Positions 1-5,741 of a DNA stretch of 5,780 bases are shown here, one piece after another (within the stretch, counting starts at the first letter, position 1; each line of letters starts with the position of its first letter). Source of the stretch: Cyanobacteria bacterium UBA11370 (GTDB taxonomy: Bacteria > Cyanobacteriota > Cyanobacteriia > Cyanobacteriales > Coleofasciculaceae); NCBI GenBank assembly GCA_003486645.1, contig DNGI01000311.1, forward strand, positions 27,340-33,119. The letters run 5' to 3'. The notes beneath the pieces were generated by a model. That model was not told the origin of the DNA. It saw only the letters and a list, made by a program, of their open reading frames with translations, and did no database searches. Made by a program: the position numbers and the translations under genes.

Positions 1-148
1 GACGCACCCTACTCCATGTGCTAGTTTCGTAAGTCCTAAGAATTTTAGTCCAATGGAGTGAATTTTATCTATGAAACAGAGAATAAATTCTCTGGCGCTT
101 GTTGAGCATGATGCAAGAGATCAAAAGCATCAACACTGAATTAAAAAG

Positions 149-988
149 ATGAAAATAAGATTTATCTACAATCTTTTCCTCCTCTCCACACTAATGTTGG
201 TAGCTTGTGGAACATTGGCAGAAAAATCAACTAACAATTCTCCATCTAACCCCACTTCCTCCAATAATTCTACTGAACAAAAGACTAAAACACTTAAAGG
301 CAAAGATTTAAAAGGCGCACAGTTTAACGCCGTTGACGAACAGGGTAGAAAGCTAAACTTTGAAATTAAAGATGTTGAACTAGACCCAAAAGACGCAGAA
401 AAAGAAACCTATCTTTACACCGTATTTTATCTAGATTCAACGGATTCCAAATGGAAAAATTTGTGTACTCCTGATGCCGAAAATATCGCCAAAGCCATTC
501 CCTTAACAGGTTCCTGGGATAAAACAGGAGCGCATATAGAATCCAGCGATATTATCACCTTTGGCTGTACGAGTGGAGTTCTCGCTAAGTGTGTTCGTTT
601 CGGTTACAAACCGTGGAAAACTATCAACGGAATATCACTTCGAGATTATCACCAAGCTTGTACGCGGATGACACGCGCTGATTACTGCGGTAACGGCAAA
701 AGTCACACTAGAGAGGGAACTCCGATCAATATCTATGATGTGCTGGGTATTCAAAAGCAAGCTACCAACACGGGTATGGTATTTGAGGCAGCTTGGAGTC
801 CGGATGGTGCAACATTTATTAATCGAACGAGGTGGTATGAAACCTTAGCCGAAATTCGCAAAGAATGTCCTGATAAACTCAAAAATCGTATTAATGAGAG
901 CGGTGATTCGGTAACGGCTGAAAAAGTGAAACAGAATTCGCCCAATTCGTTACTTTTTAATGATTCACTCGTGAGAAAAAAACCTTAG
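149..988 (+). CDS. ADYC-domain lipoprotein, exported
   Basis: This 279-residue protein begins with a short basic n-region and a hydrophobic core, followed by the lipobox L17-V18-A19-C20. It should therefore be exported, lipidated on Cys20 and anchored in a membrane. Residues 21-50 are a low-complexity Ser/Thr/Asn/Lys linker. The rest resembles the family annotated as ADYC domain proteins: the motif MTRADYC lies at 174-180, followed by GNGKSHTREGTPI, and earlier there is a conserved-looking stretch with VLAKCVRFGYKPW at 144-156. Six cysteines follow the lipid cysteine (106, 140, 148, 171, 180, 240), which would suit disulfides in an oxidising compartment. No catalytic motif is evident and the domain's function is unknown to me. 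The start is favoured because the lipoprotein signal fits it exactly, although no clear ribosome binding site precedes it. The next gene is 124 bases downstream on the same strand and may have its own promoter, so co-transcription is unproven. The family assignment is from memory of the motif; the lipoprotein call is read directly. Confidence 0.85.
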   Translation: MKIRFIYNLFLLSTLMLVACGTLAEKSTNNSPSNPTSSNNSTEQKTKTLKGKDLKGAQFNAVDEQGRKLNFEIKDVELDPKDAEKETYLYTVFYLDSTDSKWKNLCTPDAENIAKAIPLTGSWDKTGAHIESSDIITFGCTSGVLAKCVRFGYKPWKTINGISLRDYHQACTRMTRADYCGNGKSHTREGTPINIYDVLGIQKQATNTGMVFEAAWSPDGATFINRTRWYETLAEIRKECPDKLKNRINESGDSVTAEKVKQNSPNSLLFNDSLVRKKP

Positions 989-1017
989 TATTAGTAGATT
1001 ATTTGACTAACAAAAAA

Positions 1018-1047
1018 CTAAGCGATCGCCTTTTCATATTCGCCTAG
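1018..1047 (-). terminator. Imperfect inverted repeat with a T-run on the minus strand
   Basis: CTAAGCGA (1018-1025) pairs with TCGCCTAG (1040-1047) except for one A/C mismatch; the left arm overlaps the HIP1 octamer at 1022-1029. Read on the minus strand, the stem is followed by six T (complement of the A-run 1013-1018), the shape of an intrinsic terminator. On the plus strand no T-run follows, so it is not a good terminator for the lipoprotein gene. Both neighbouring genes are on the plus strand, so the only obvious target would be antisense transcription from the 1113-2264 gene. Chance formation around a HIP1 palindrome is possible. Confidence 0.25.
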
Positions 1048-1063
1048 TTCACATCAAAATCAG

Positions 1064-1072
1064 TGCTAAAAT
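1064..1072 (+). promoter_or_regulatory. Possible extended -10 promoter element
   Basis: TGCTAAAAT matches the extended -10 pattern TGnTATAAT with one mismatch in the hexamer (TAAAAT, 1067-1072). Transcription would start near 1079, giving a leader of roughly 34 bases before the ATG at 1113. No good -35 hexamer sits at the usual distance, which is tolerable for an extended -10 promoter. The position suits separate expression of the PEP-CTERM gene. The evidence is the motif and its spacing alone. Confidence 0.35.
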
Positions 1073-1112
1073 ACCAAGCAACATTCACTTAATTCAATAG
1101 CTATTTCTAACT

Positions 1113-2264
1113 ATGAAACCTCTATACACTCTCATTCCCTCAGCCGCTATCATCACCACAGCTATCTTGTGTGGCATATCCTTAAAATCAGAAGCCGCTA
1201 CACTGGGAGACTCAACAGTCTTTACCAAAATTCCCACACCTCCCGGTTTTCCTGAAGGGATTGCTGTTAGTGGTGATCGAGTTTATGTTTGTGGACCTGC
1301 TACATTTGGTAATTTCCAACAATCCTCAGTCCTGGCTTATAGCTTAAGCGGAACTCTCGTCCAACAATACCCAATTCAAAATCAAAATTTGGCTCAACCC
1401 CATGCTTTAGCAGGCTGTACCTTCAACGAAAAAGACATTCTTTACGCCGTTGACACTCAACAGGGAATTATCCGTTTTAATGTTAATCAATTGGGTATGC
1501 AAGAAGTCTACGCGGCTGCCCTTCCCGACTTGCCAACCTGTTCCTCCGTTCCTGCGGGTACGCCCTGTTCACCCACAGCAATTGATCGCCCACCTTTACC
1601 CAATGATATCCGTTTCGACAACAATGGCTACGCCTACCTTTCTGATTCATTTCAGGCAACAATCTGGCGCATTCCTCCTGGCGGTGGTCAACCCCAAATT
1701 TGGTTTCAAAACCCTCTACTTGACATTGATTTTGGTGTCAATGGCATAGGAATTGATGCCAAAACCAACGAACTTTATTTTGCCCTCACCTTGGACTCCT
1801 TTGGTCAAGGATCGATCTACAAACTGCCACTATTAGATCAGCCTACTGGTGACAACCTGACACTATTTCATCAGTACAGTCCTGGATTAGCACCCGATGG
1901 TATCGCCTTTGGTGAATCGGGTAAACTATACGTAGCGCTGGCAGGTTCTAATCAAATTTCCGTATTACAACCTGATGGAACCGAAAGTGCGCGTTACTCT
2001 GGCCCTGCGATTGATCCCAATAACCCAAATCAACCCTTAATCTGGGCAAATCCAGCTAATATTGCTTTTAATGATAAAACGCGATCGCTCCTAGTCACAA
2101 ATCATGCGACTCTCTTCCCCAACCCCGAACCCTTATTTGGAGTGATTGAAGTGTTTGTTGACGACGAAGCGGCAAAAGTCCCTGAACCGAGTCTAGTCAG
2201 CGGACTCTTGCTAACCAGTCTTGTCGCCTTTAGCTTCCGTAAAAAATTCACTGGCAACGGATAA
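1113..2264 (+). CDS. Secreted SMP-30/gluconolactonase-like beta-propeller with PEP-CTERM anchor
   Basis: This 383-residue protein has a Sec signal peptide (hydrophobic 7-24, likely cleavage near SEA-A at about 28) and ends in a typical PEP-CTERM tail: VPEPS at 356-360, a hydrophobic segment at 361-375, then RKK at 376-378. Such tails are recognised by exosortase-type sorting enzymes. The body is a repeated-blade propeller with NHL/SMP-30-like strands: PEGIAVSGDRVYV (47-59), PNDIRFDNNGYAYLSDS (163-179), NGIGIDAKTNELYFA (210-224) and PDGIAFGESGKLYVA (261-275). Glu48, Asn164, Asn210 and Asp262 fall where SMP-30 enzymes keep their metal and substrate ligands, so it may be a metal-dependent lactonase-like hydrolase rather than only a structural propeller; this is inference. 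Cysteines 143 and 152 flank a short Pro/Ser loop and could form a disulfide, as could 60 and 102. There is no Shine-Dalgarno at the ATG; the signal peptide fixes the start. The substrate is not predictable. Confidence 0.9.
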   Translation: MKPLYTLIPSAAIITTAILCGISLKSEAATLGDSTVFTKIPTPPGFPEGIAVSGDRVYVCGPATFGNFQQSSVLAYSLSGTLVQQYPIQNQNLAQPHALAGCTFNEKDILYAVDTQQGIIRFNVNQLGMQEVYAAALPDLPTCSSVPAGTPCSPTAIDRPPLPNDIRFDNNGYAYLSDSFQATIWRIPPGGGQPQIWFQNPLLDIDFGVNGIGIDAKTNELYFALTLDSFGQGSIYKLPLLDQPTGDNLTLFHQYSPGLAPDGIAFGESGKLYVALAGSNQISVLQPDGTESARYSGPAIDPNNPNQPLIWANPANIAFNDKTRSLLVTNHATLFPNPEPLFGVIEVFVDDEAAKVPEPSLVSGLLLTSLVAFSFRKKFTGNG

Positions 2265-2287
2265 TACAAAATCCAGTTTTATTTTTT
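2250..2287 (+). terminator. Weak candidate terminator after the PEP-CTERM gene
   Basis: ACTGG (2250-2254) can pair with CCAGT (2273-2277), and the right arm runs directly into TTTATTTTTT (2278-2287). An alternative A/T-only stem is TACAAAA (2265-2271) with TTTTGTA (2284-2290). The five-pair stem with an 18-base loop is poor, and the left arm lies inside the last codons of the gene, so the call rests mostly on the T-rich tract in the right place. Confidence 0.3.
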
Positions 2288-2320
2288 GTAACGGGAGCAA
2301 TCGCATAATATGACTGAAGA

Positions 2321-2398
2321 GCGATCGCCAAGAACTCTGAACAACGGGAAAAATGGGAAGTATGCGGTGGAGGCTATGGTATTCACTGGGAAGAGATA
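2321..2398 (+). pseudogene. Remnant of the C-terminal part of a DUF2442-like gene
   Basis: Read in the frame of 2321, this stretch encodes AIAKNSEQREKW followed by EVCGGGYGIHWEEI. That closely resembles the end of the small DUF2442 family, where a segment like 'LANASPEQRxxWE' is followed by 'GGGYGIHWxEIDEDLSxEGLL'. The family is about 80 residues long; only about 26 recognisable residues remain. Just upstream in this frame is a TGA (2315-2317), and no matching N-terminal half is visible. After WEEI the expected acidic DEDLS segment is replaced by AWQWENG and unrelated codons, with a stop at 2450-2452. I read this as a decayed gene, not a functional one. DUF2442 proteins are often found beside toxin-antitoxin-like genes, but no partner is present here. 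A HIP1 octamer (2321-2328) marks the left edge. The assignment is from remembered family motifs and a protein search would settle it. Confidence 0.6.
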
Positions 2399-2428
2399 GC
2401 TTGGCAGTGGGAAAATGGAAACTTAAAT

Positions 2429-2434
2429 TATAAT
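2429..2434 (+). promoter_or_regulatory. Perfect TATAAT -10 hexamer before the protease gene
   Basis: TATAAT at 2429-2434 matches the -10 consensus in all six positions. Transcription would begin at about 2441, downstream of the first in-frame ATG (2436) but upstream of the second (2460), so it supports the shorter protein. The best upstream -35 match is TTGGCA at 2401-2406 (five of six), but its 22-base spacer is too long for a standard promoter. An A/T-rich sequence this short can also arise by chance. Confidence 0.4.
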
Positions 2435-2435
2435 T

Positions 2436-2879
2436 ATGCAACCAACTACTAATAACTCAATGGGAAAAGTTACAACTCCCCTAACGATCACCAATCGTAT
2501 TGATCAAGCCAATGCTGAAGATGGTTTGATTCCTGTTGAACGAGTGCGATCTATTACCTTAACTAACGTCTTGGTCGATACAGGAGCAACAACTTTGTGT
2601 CTACCGAAAAATGTAATTAATCAGTTAGGATTAAAACTCCTGAAAGAAGTAGATGTTGCCACAGCTACGGGAATTGGCAAAGCCAGAATCTTCCAAGATG
2701 CCAAAATCTCTCTGTGTGGACGAGAAGGAACATTTGAGTGTTTAGAACTGCCAGGAGGAAGTGATCCTTTGTTAGGTGTTATCCCCCTGGAAGCGTTGGG
2801 AATTGAACTAGATTTGAGAAATCAAACGTTAAAATTATTACCGATTAGTCCAACGGAAACGTATTTGACTATTCTTTAA
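2436..2879 (+). CDS. Retropepsin-like clan AA aspartic protease; start probably at 2460
   Basis: The frame encodes 147 residues from 2436, or 139 from the second ATG at 2460. It carries one catalytic motif, VLVDTGAT at 46-53 (Asp48-Thr-Gly), and a downstream hydrophobic-hydrophobic-Gly element, LLGVIPLEALGIELD at 112-126. This is the layout of small single-lobe aspartic proteases that must dimerise so that each subunit supplies one aspartate, as retroviral proteases do. No signal peptide or membrane segment is seen, so it should be cytosolic. Cyanobacterial relatives, as I recall them, begin MGKVTTxLTITNxID, which matches residues 9 onward (MGKVTTPLTITNRID); the perfect TATAAT just before 2436 also favours 2460. 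Neither ATG has a clear Shine-Dalgarno. Its natural substrate is unknown. The gene sits just downstream of the DUF2442 relic and converges on the flotillin operon. Confidence 0.88.
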   Translation: MQPTTNNSMGKVTTPLTITNRIDQANAEDGLIPVERVRSITLTNVLVDTGATTLCLPKNVINQLGLKLLKEVDVATATGIGKARIFQDAKISLCGREGTFECLELPGGSDPLLGVIPLEALGIELDLRNQTLKLLPISPTETYLTIL

Positions 2880-2929
2880 TTTGGTTTAGCGAGAAGAGGA
2901 ACCACAGGGGTTTGAGGTTAATTTTCGGA

Positions 2930-2965
2930 CAAGTCTAATAAAAAATTCGCTACTGCTGAGACTTG
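2930..2965. terminator. Inverted repeat between convergent genes
   Basis: CAAGTCT (2930-2936) is the exact inverse complement of AGACTTG (2959-2965), with a 22-base loop that includes an A6 run (2940-2945). On the plus strand the right arm is followed by ATAATTTT, so it could end transcripts from the protease gene; the right arm lies inside the last codons of the flotillin gene. On the minus strand the loop supplies a T6 run just past the flotillin stop. The long loop makes this a weak terminator candidate. Confidence 0.25.
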
Positions 2966-4242
2966 ATAATTTTAGGTTGATGTTGACCAGAAGCTGCAAT
3001 TGGAGATGATTTACCCCTCGCTAAATTATTCATCAAATCAGCAACATCTACTCCCATTGTCTGACGCAACTGTTCTACAAACGAAGCCATCTTAGGCACA
3101 GTACTGCCATCTTTCCCATCAATCACAGTCACATTTTGCACCTCAACGTCAGGTACACTAGATGCCATCATTTTTAACAGTAATTCCAGCTTTTGGAACA
3201 AGAAAATTTCTCTAGCTGAAGCACCAGCCGCTTGCCAAGATTGAGCCAAACGCAGTGTACCTTCCGCTTGTGATTTGCCATCTTCCACAATTCGAGCCGC
3301 ATCTCCTCTAGCTTTAGCGATCGCTTTTTTGCACTCCGATTCTGCGGGTGCCACCACATCCGCCTGGAGTTGGTTTTCTACCTTCTTAATTCGCTCAGTT
3401 TGCACCGCCACCTCAGCTTGTACCCTAGCAATTTCCGCTCCAACTGACGCTTCCGCTTCTGCTACCATCGCCGTGCGTTTAGTCAGCGCATCTCTGACTC
3501 GTCGTTCCGCCTCAGCTTTGGCAATCTCCAAATCCCGCTCAATCCGTCTCAACGCTGTCAAGCGCTCATTTTCTGAGGCACGAATCGCCGATTCTGCCCT
3601 AGTTTTAGCTTCAGCAATCCGCGCATCTCGTAACAATTCTGCCTGTTGTTTGCGTCCAATTGAATCTAAGTAATGAACTTTATCGGAGATATTTTGAATT
3701 TGCAAACTATCCAGAACTAACCCCAACTTTTCCAAATCATCTTCCGCTTCATCCAGTAAACTTCTAGCAAAAGCAATCTGATCTTCGTTAGCTTGTTCGG
3801 GTGTCAAACTCGCTAAAACACCCCGCAAATTTCCTTCTAATGTTTCCTTCGCTAACCGTTCAATTTCCTTACGACTTTTTCCCAGCAAACGCTCAATCGC
3901 ATTGTGAATCGTCGGTTCTTCGCCAGCAATTTTGATATTGGCTACTCCCTCTACCGTCAGCGGAATTCCACCTTTCGAGTAAGCCCCCGCTACTTTTAAA
4001 TCGATAATCATGTTAGTGAGATTCATCCGGAAGGTACGCTCTAACAATGGCAGTTGAATACTGCTCCCACCCTTAACCAAACGGTAGCCCACCTCTCGCC
4101 CTCCAGGAATTTGATGTTTGCTCCCGGCAAAGATTAGTACCTCACTGGGCTGACAAATGTGATATAAATTACGAATCACAAACACCCCAGCTCCTGTACC
4201 CAAACAAAAAATACCCACTAGTAAAGCAATAATTTCCAACAT
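2950..4242 (-). CDS. Flotillin-like SPFH/band 7 membrane protein, second gene of pair
   Basis: This 430-residue protein has one membrane segment at the very N-terminus (about 3-23), an SPFH/band 7 domain (about 30-200; EVGYR at 50-54, ETLEGNLRGVLASLTPEQ at 133-150), an Ala/Glu/Arg-rich coiled coil (about 200-330) and a flotillin-type C-terminal oligomerisation region (about 335-410, with FLFQKLELLLKMM and TMGVDVADLMNNL). Flotillins assemble into large oligomers that organise ordered membrane microdomains and support other membrane complexes. The length is close to that usual for bacterial flotillins. It starts inside the stop codon of the upstream paralogue (TAATG) and has a GGAG Shine-Dalgarno seven bases before its ATG, so the two are almost certainly one translation-coupled unit. 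The last 20 or so residues (Ser/Gln/Lys-rich) look disordered. A general band 7 protein is the alternative, but the C-terminal region favours flotillin. No NfeD-type partner gene is in the window. Confidence 0.9.
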   Translation of the reverse strand: MLEIIALLVGIFCLGTGAGVFVIRNLYHICQPSEVLIFAGSKHQIPGGREVGYRLVKGGSSIQLPLLERTFRMNLTNMIIDLKVAGAYSKGGIPLTVEGVANIKIAGEEPTIHNAIERLLGKSRKEIERLAKETLEGNLRGVLASLTPEQANEDQIAFARSLLDEAEDDLEKLGLVLDSLQIQNISDKVHYLDSIGRKQQAELLRDARIAEAKTRAESAIRASENERLTALRRIERDLEIAKAEAERRVRDALTKRTAMVAEAEASVGAEIARVQAEVAVQTERIKKVENQLQADVVAPAESECKKAIAKARGDAARIVEDGKSQAEGTLRLAQSWQAAGASAREIFLFQKLELLLKMMASSVPDVEVQNVTVIDGKDGSTVPKMASFVEQLRQTMGVDVADLMNNLARGKSSPIAASGQHQPKIIKSQQ

Positions 4243-5621
4243 TAGTTTTCTCCTGTATTATTTTGAGAGCGATTGAGAGTACCAACGACATCAATACCGA
4301 GAGTTTGATTAACACTTTCAAGGAACTGGCAAATGATTTCGGGATAGACTTTTATTAAACTTGCTAAAGACTTGCCATCCCCGTTATCAACAACATTCAC
4401 CTCTTTAAGATGCAGTCGTCCAGGAACTTGCACAGCTTGCTTAAGAATCGTTTCAATCTGCTGAATTAAGAACACTTCCGAAGCATCTGTACCCGTTTGT
4501 TGCCATACCTGAGAAAGCAGATCATTAACGATCGCCGCAGCTTTTGCATTCTCTACAAATACAGCGGCTTGACCTCTAGCGCGTAACTCTTGTGCTTGCC
4601 GTTTGGCTTCTGCGGGTAACACTTCCTCCGCTTCTAAGCGCAGACGTTCCAATTCTGATCGCACGGCTTGCAATTTTTGCTCAAATTTAGCTCGTTTTTC
4701 ATTCGCTGTAGCGACAGTAATTTCTTCTTCAGAACGCGCTTGTTGTTCAAGTTTCGCTTTAATTTTACGCAGGGCGTTTTCTTGTTCCAGAATAGCGATC
4801 CGGTCTTGAGTTTTAGCAACTTCAGCTTGTTGTTCGCATTCAGCTTCGATTCGTTCAGCTTCACCAATAGTATCAGACTCAGCAATTTCCGCGTCTCTGA
4901 GTACCACAGCAATTTGTTTACGACCGAGGGATTTGAGGTAATCTACATCATCAGAAACACTCTGAATTTTTAGGGTATCAATTTGTAGACCCAACTTCAT
5001 CAAATCCCGACTAATATCGGAGGCAATGCGTTCAGCAAACTTAAGACGATCTTCATTCACTTGTTCAGGGGTTAAGGTAGCAACAACGCCACGCAAGTTG
5101 CCTTCTAGAGTTTCCTGGGCGACCCGGACTAATTCCGAGCGATCGCAATCCAAAAAGCGTTCAATTGCATTACCAACCACGGTCGGATCACTAGAGATTT
5201 TCACATTAGCGATCGCCTGAATATTCAGCGGTGTTCCCCCCTTAGCATAAGCGTTACGAACTTCCACAGGCACAGGCATTGTGGTTACATCCATACGCTT
5301 CACTGTTTCAATAATGGGAATGCGAATTGCCCGTCCTCCAGATATCACCCGATAGCCCACTTCTTGCCCATCCTGAGTGCGCCATTTGCGACCAGATAGG
5401 ATGACCACTTCGTTCGGTTTACAGATACACAAAAAGGATTTGAGAAACCAAACAATCAGGATTACACCAAATACCGATAGAGCGATCGGTAAACTGGTCA
5501 ATAGTAGTCCTTCTAGGGGTTCTCGTTCTGTATTAACAGGTCGGTTTGGTTCAACTTGAGCTATTTTAACTACAGCTACATCTTGCTCAAAGAAAGATAC
5601 AAATTTGTTTGGAGTTTTCAT
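4242..5621 (-). CDS. Flotillin-like SPFH/band 7 membrane protein, first gene of pair
   Basis: This 459-residue paralogue of the next gene has the same plan after a longer N-terminus: a 37-residue hydrophilic leader, a membrane segment at about 38-62, an SPFH/band 7 domain at about 66-235 (EVGYR 87-91, ETLEGNLRGVVATLTPEQ 170-187), a Glu/Gln/Ala-rich coiled coil at about 240-360 and a flotillin-type C-terminal region (VFLIQQIETILKQ near 383-395, LGIDVVGTLN at 441-450). Cysteines 65 and 67 lie just after the membrane segment, a region where some relatives carry cysteines. It likely builds mixed oligomers with its partner in membrane microdomains; that is inferred from the operon and the shared domains. 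The two proteins align across the whole SPFH domain but differ widely in the coiled coil, so the duplication is old. No Shine-Dalgarno precedes the ATG, and the 37-residue leader leaves some doubt about the start. The upstream side holds a heptamer tandem repeat. Confidence 0.88.
   Translation of the reverse strand: MKTPNKFVSFFEQDVAVVKIAQVEPNRPVNTEREPLEGLLLTSLPIALSVFGVILIVWFLKSFLCICKPNEVVILSGRKWRTQDGQEVGYRVISGGRAIRIPIIETVKRMDVTTMPVPVEVRNAYAKGGTPLNIQAIANVKISSDPTVVGNAIERFLDCDRSELVRVAQETLEGNLRGVVATLTPEQVNEDRLKFAERIASDISRDLMKLGLQIDTLKIQSVSDDVDYLKSLGRKQIAVVLRDAEIAESDTIGEAERIEAECEQQAEVAKTQDRIAILEQENALRKIKAKLEQQARSEEEITVATANEKRAKFEQKLQAVRSELERLRLEAEEVLPAEAKRQAQELRARGQAAVFVENAKAAAIVNDLLSQVWQQTGTDASEVFLIQQIETILKQAVQVPGRLHLKEVNVVDNGDGKSLASLIKVYPEIICQFLESVNQTLGIDVVGTLNRSQNNTGEN
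4250..4253 (-). promoter_or_regulatory. Shine-Dalgarno inside the upstream flotillin gene
   Basis: On the minus strand GGAG (4253-4250) lies within the last codons of the upstream flotillin and seven bases before the ATG at 4242. It is the only convincing ribosome binding site in the window. Together with the TAATG overlap it supports reinitiation by ribosomes ending the first gene, and it fixes this start codon. Confidence 0.7.
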
Positions 5622-5627
5622 AAGTTC

Positions 5628-5669
5628 ATGGCTAATGGTTAATGGCTAATGGCTAATGGCTAATGGCTA
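5628..5669. repeat. Heptanucleotide tandem repeat (ATGGCTA)6 in the flotillin leader
   Basis: Six consecutive 7-bp units run from 5628 to 5669: ATGGCTA five times, with one variant (ATGGTTA, 5635-5641) as the second unit. A partial, diverged unit (ATTGGA) follows. Heptamer arrays of this kind are known in cyanobacteria as short tandemly repeated repetitive sequences. Stop codons occur in the frames I read, so it is non-coding. It ends six bases from the first flotillin start codon and therefore lies in the 5' leader or promoter region. Copy number can vary by slippage, which would change spacing in steps of seven. Confidence 0.95.
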
Positions 5670-5741
5670 ATTGGAATGAACAATAAACAATTGAGCTGTT
5701 CGTCATTTAAACCTGATTGTCAATAATTACAGAATCCTTGT

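Noticed and set aside
1450..1749. A 99-residue plus-strand frame inside the PEP-CTERM gene
   Set aside because: It is out of frame with a well-supported propeller protein and shows no recognisable features of its own.
2310..2399. A 29-codon plus-strand frame from ATG 2310 to TAG 2399
   Set aside because: It overlaps the DUF2442-like relic in a different frame; the similarity lies in the other frame and this one has no recognisable content.
3275..3673. A 132-residue plus-strand frame opposite the coiled coil of the second flotillin
   Set aside because: It is rich in Ala/Ser as the antisense of Glu/Ala/Arg-rich coiled-coil codons, has no domain or start signal, and the opposite strand has a clear protein family.
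4634..4973. Lys/Leu- and Phe/Ser-rich frames on both strands over the first flotillin's coiled coil
   Set aside because: Low-complexity shadows of the coiled-coil codons, with no start signal or family resemblance.
5628..5669. CRISPR array
   Set aside because: The units are 7 bp, directly adjacent and without spacers.
5718..5723. Perfect TTGACA (-35 consensus) on the minus strand upstream of the flotillin operon
   Set aside because: At 16-18 bases downstream the sequence (around AACAGC) has no resemblance to a -10 hexamer, so a promoter cannot be supported from this hit.
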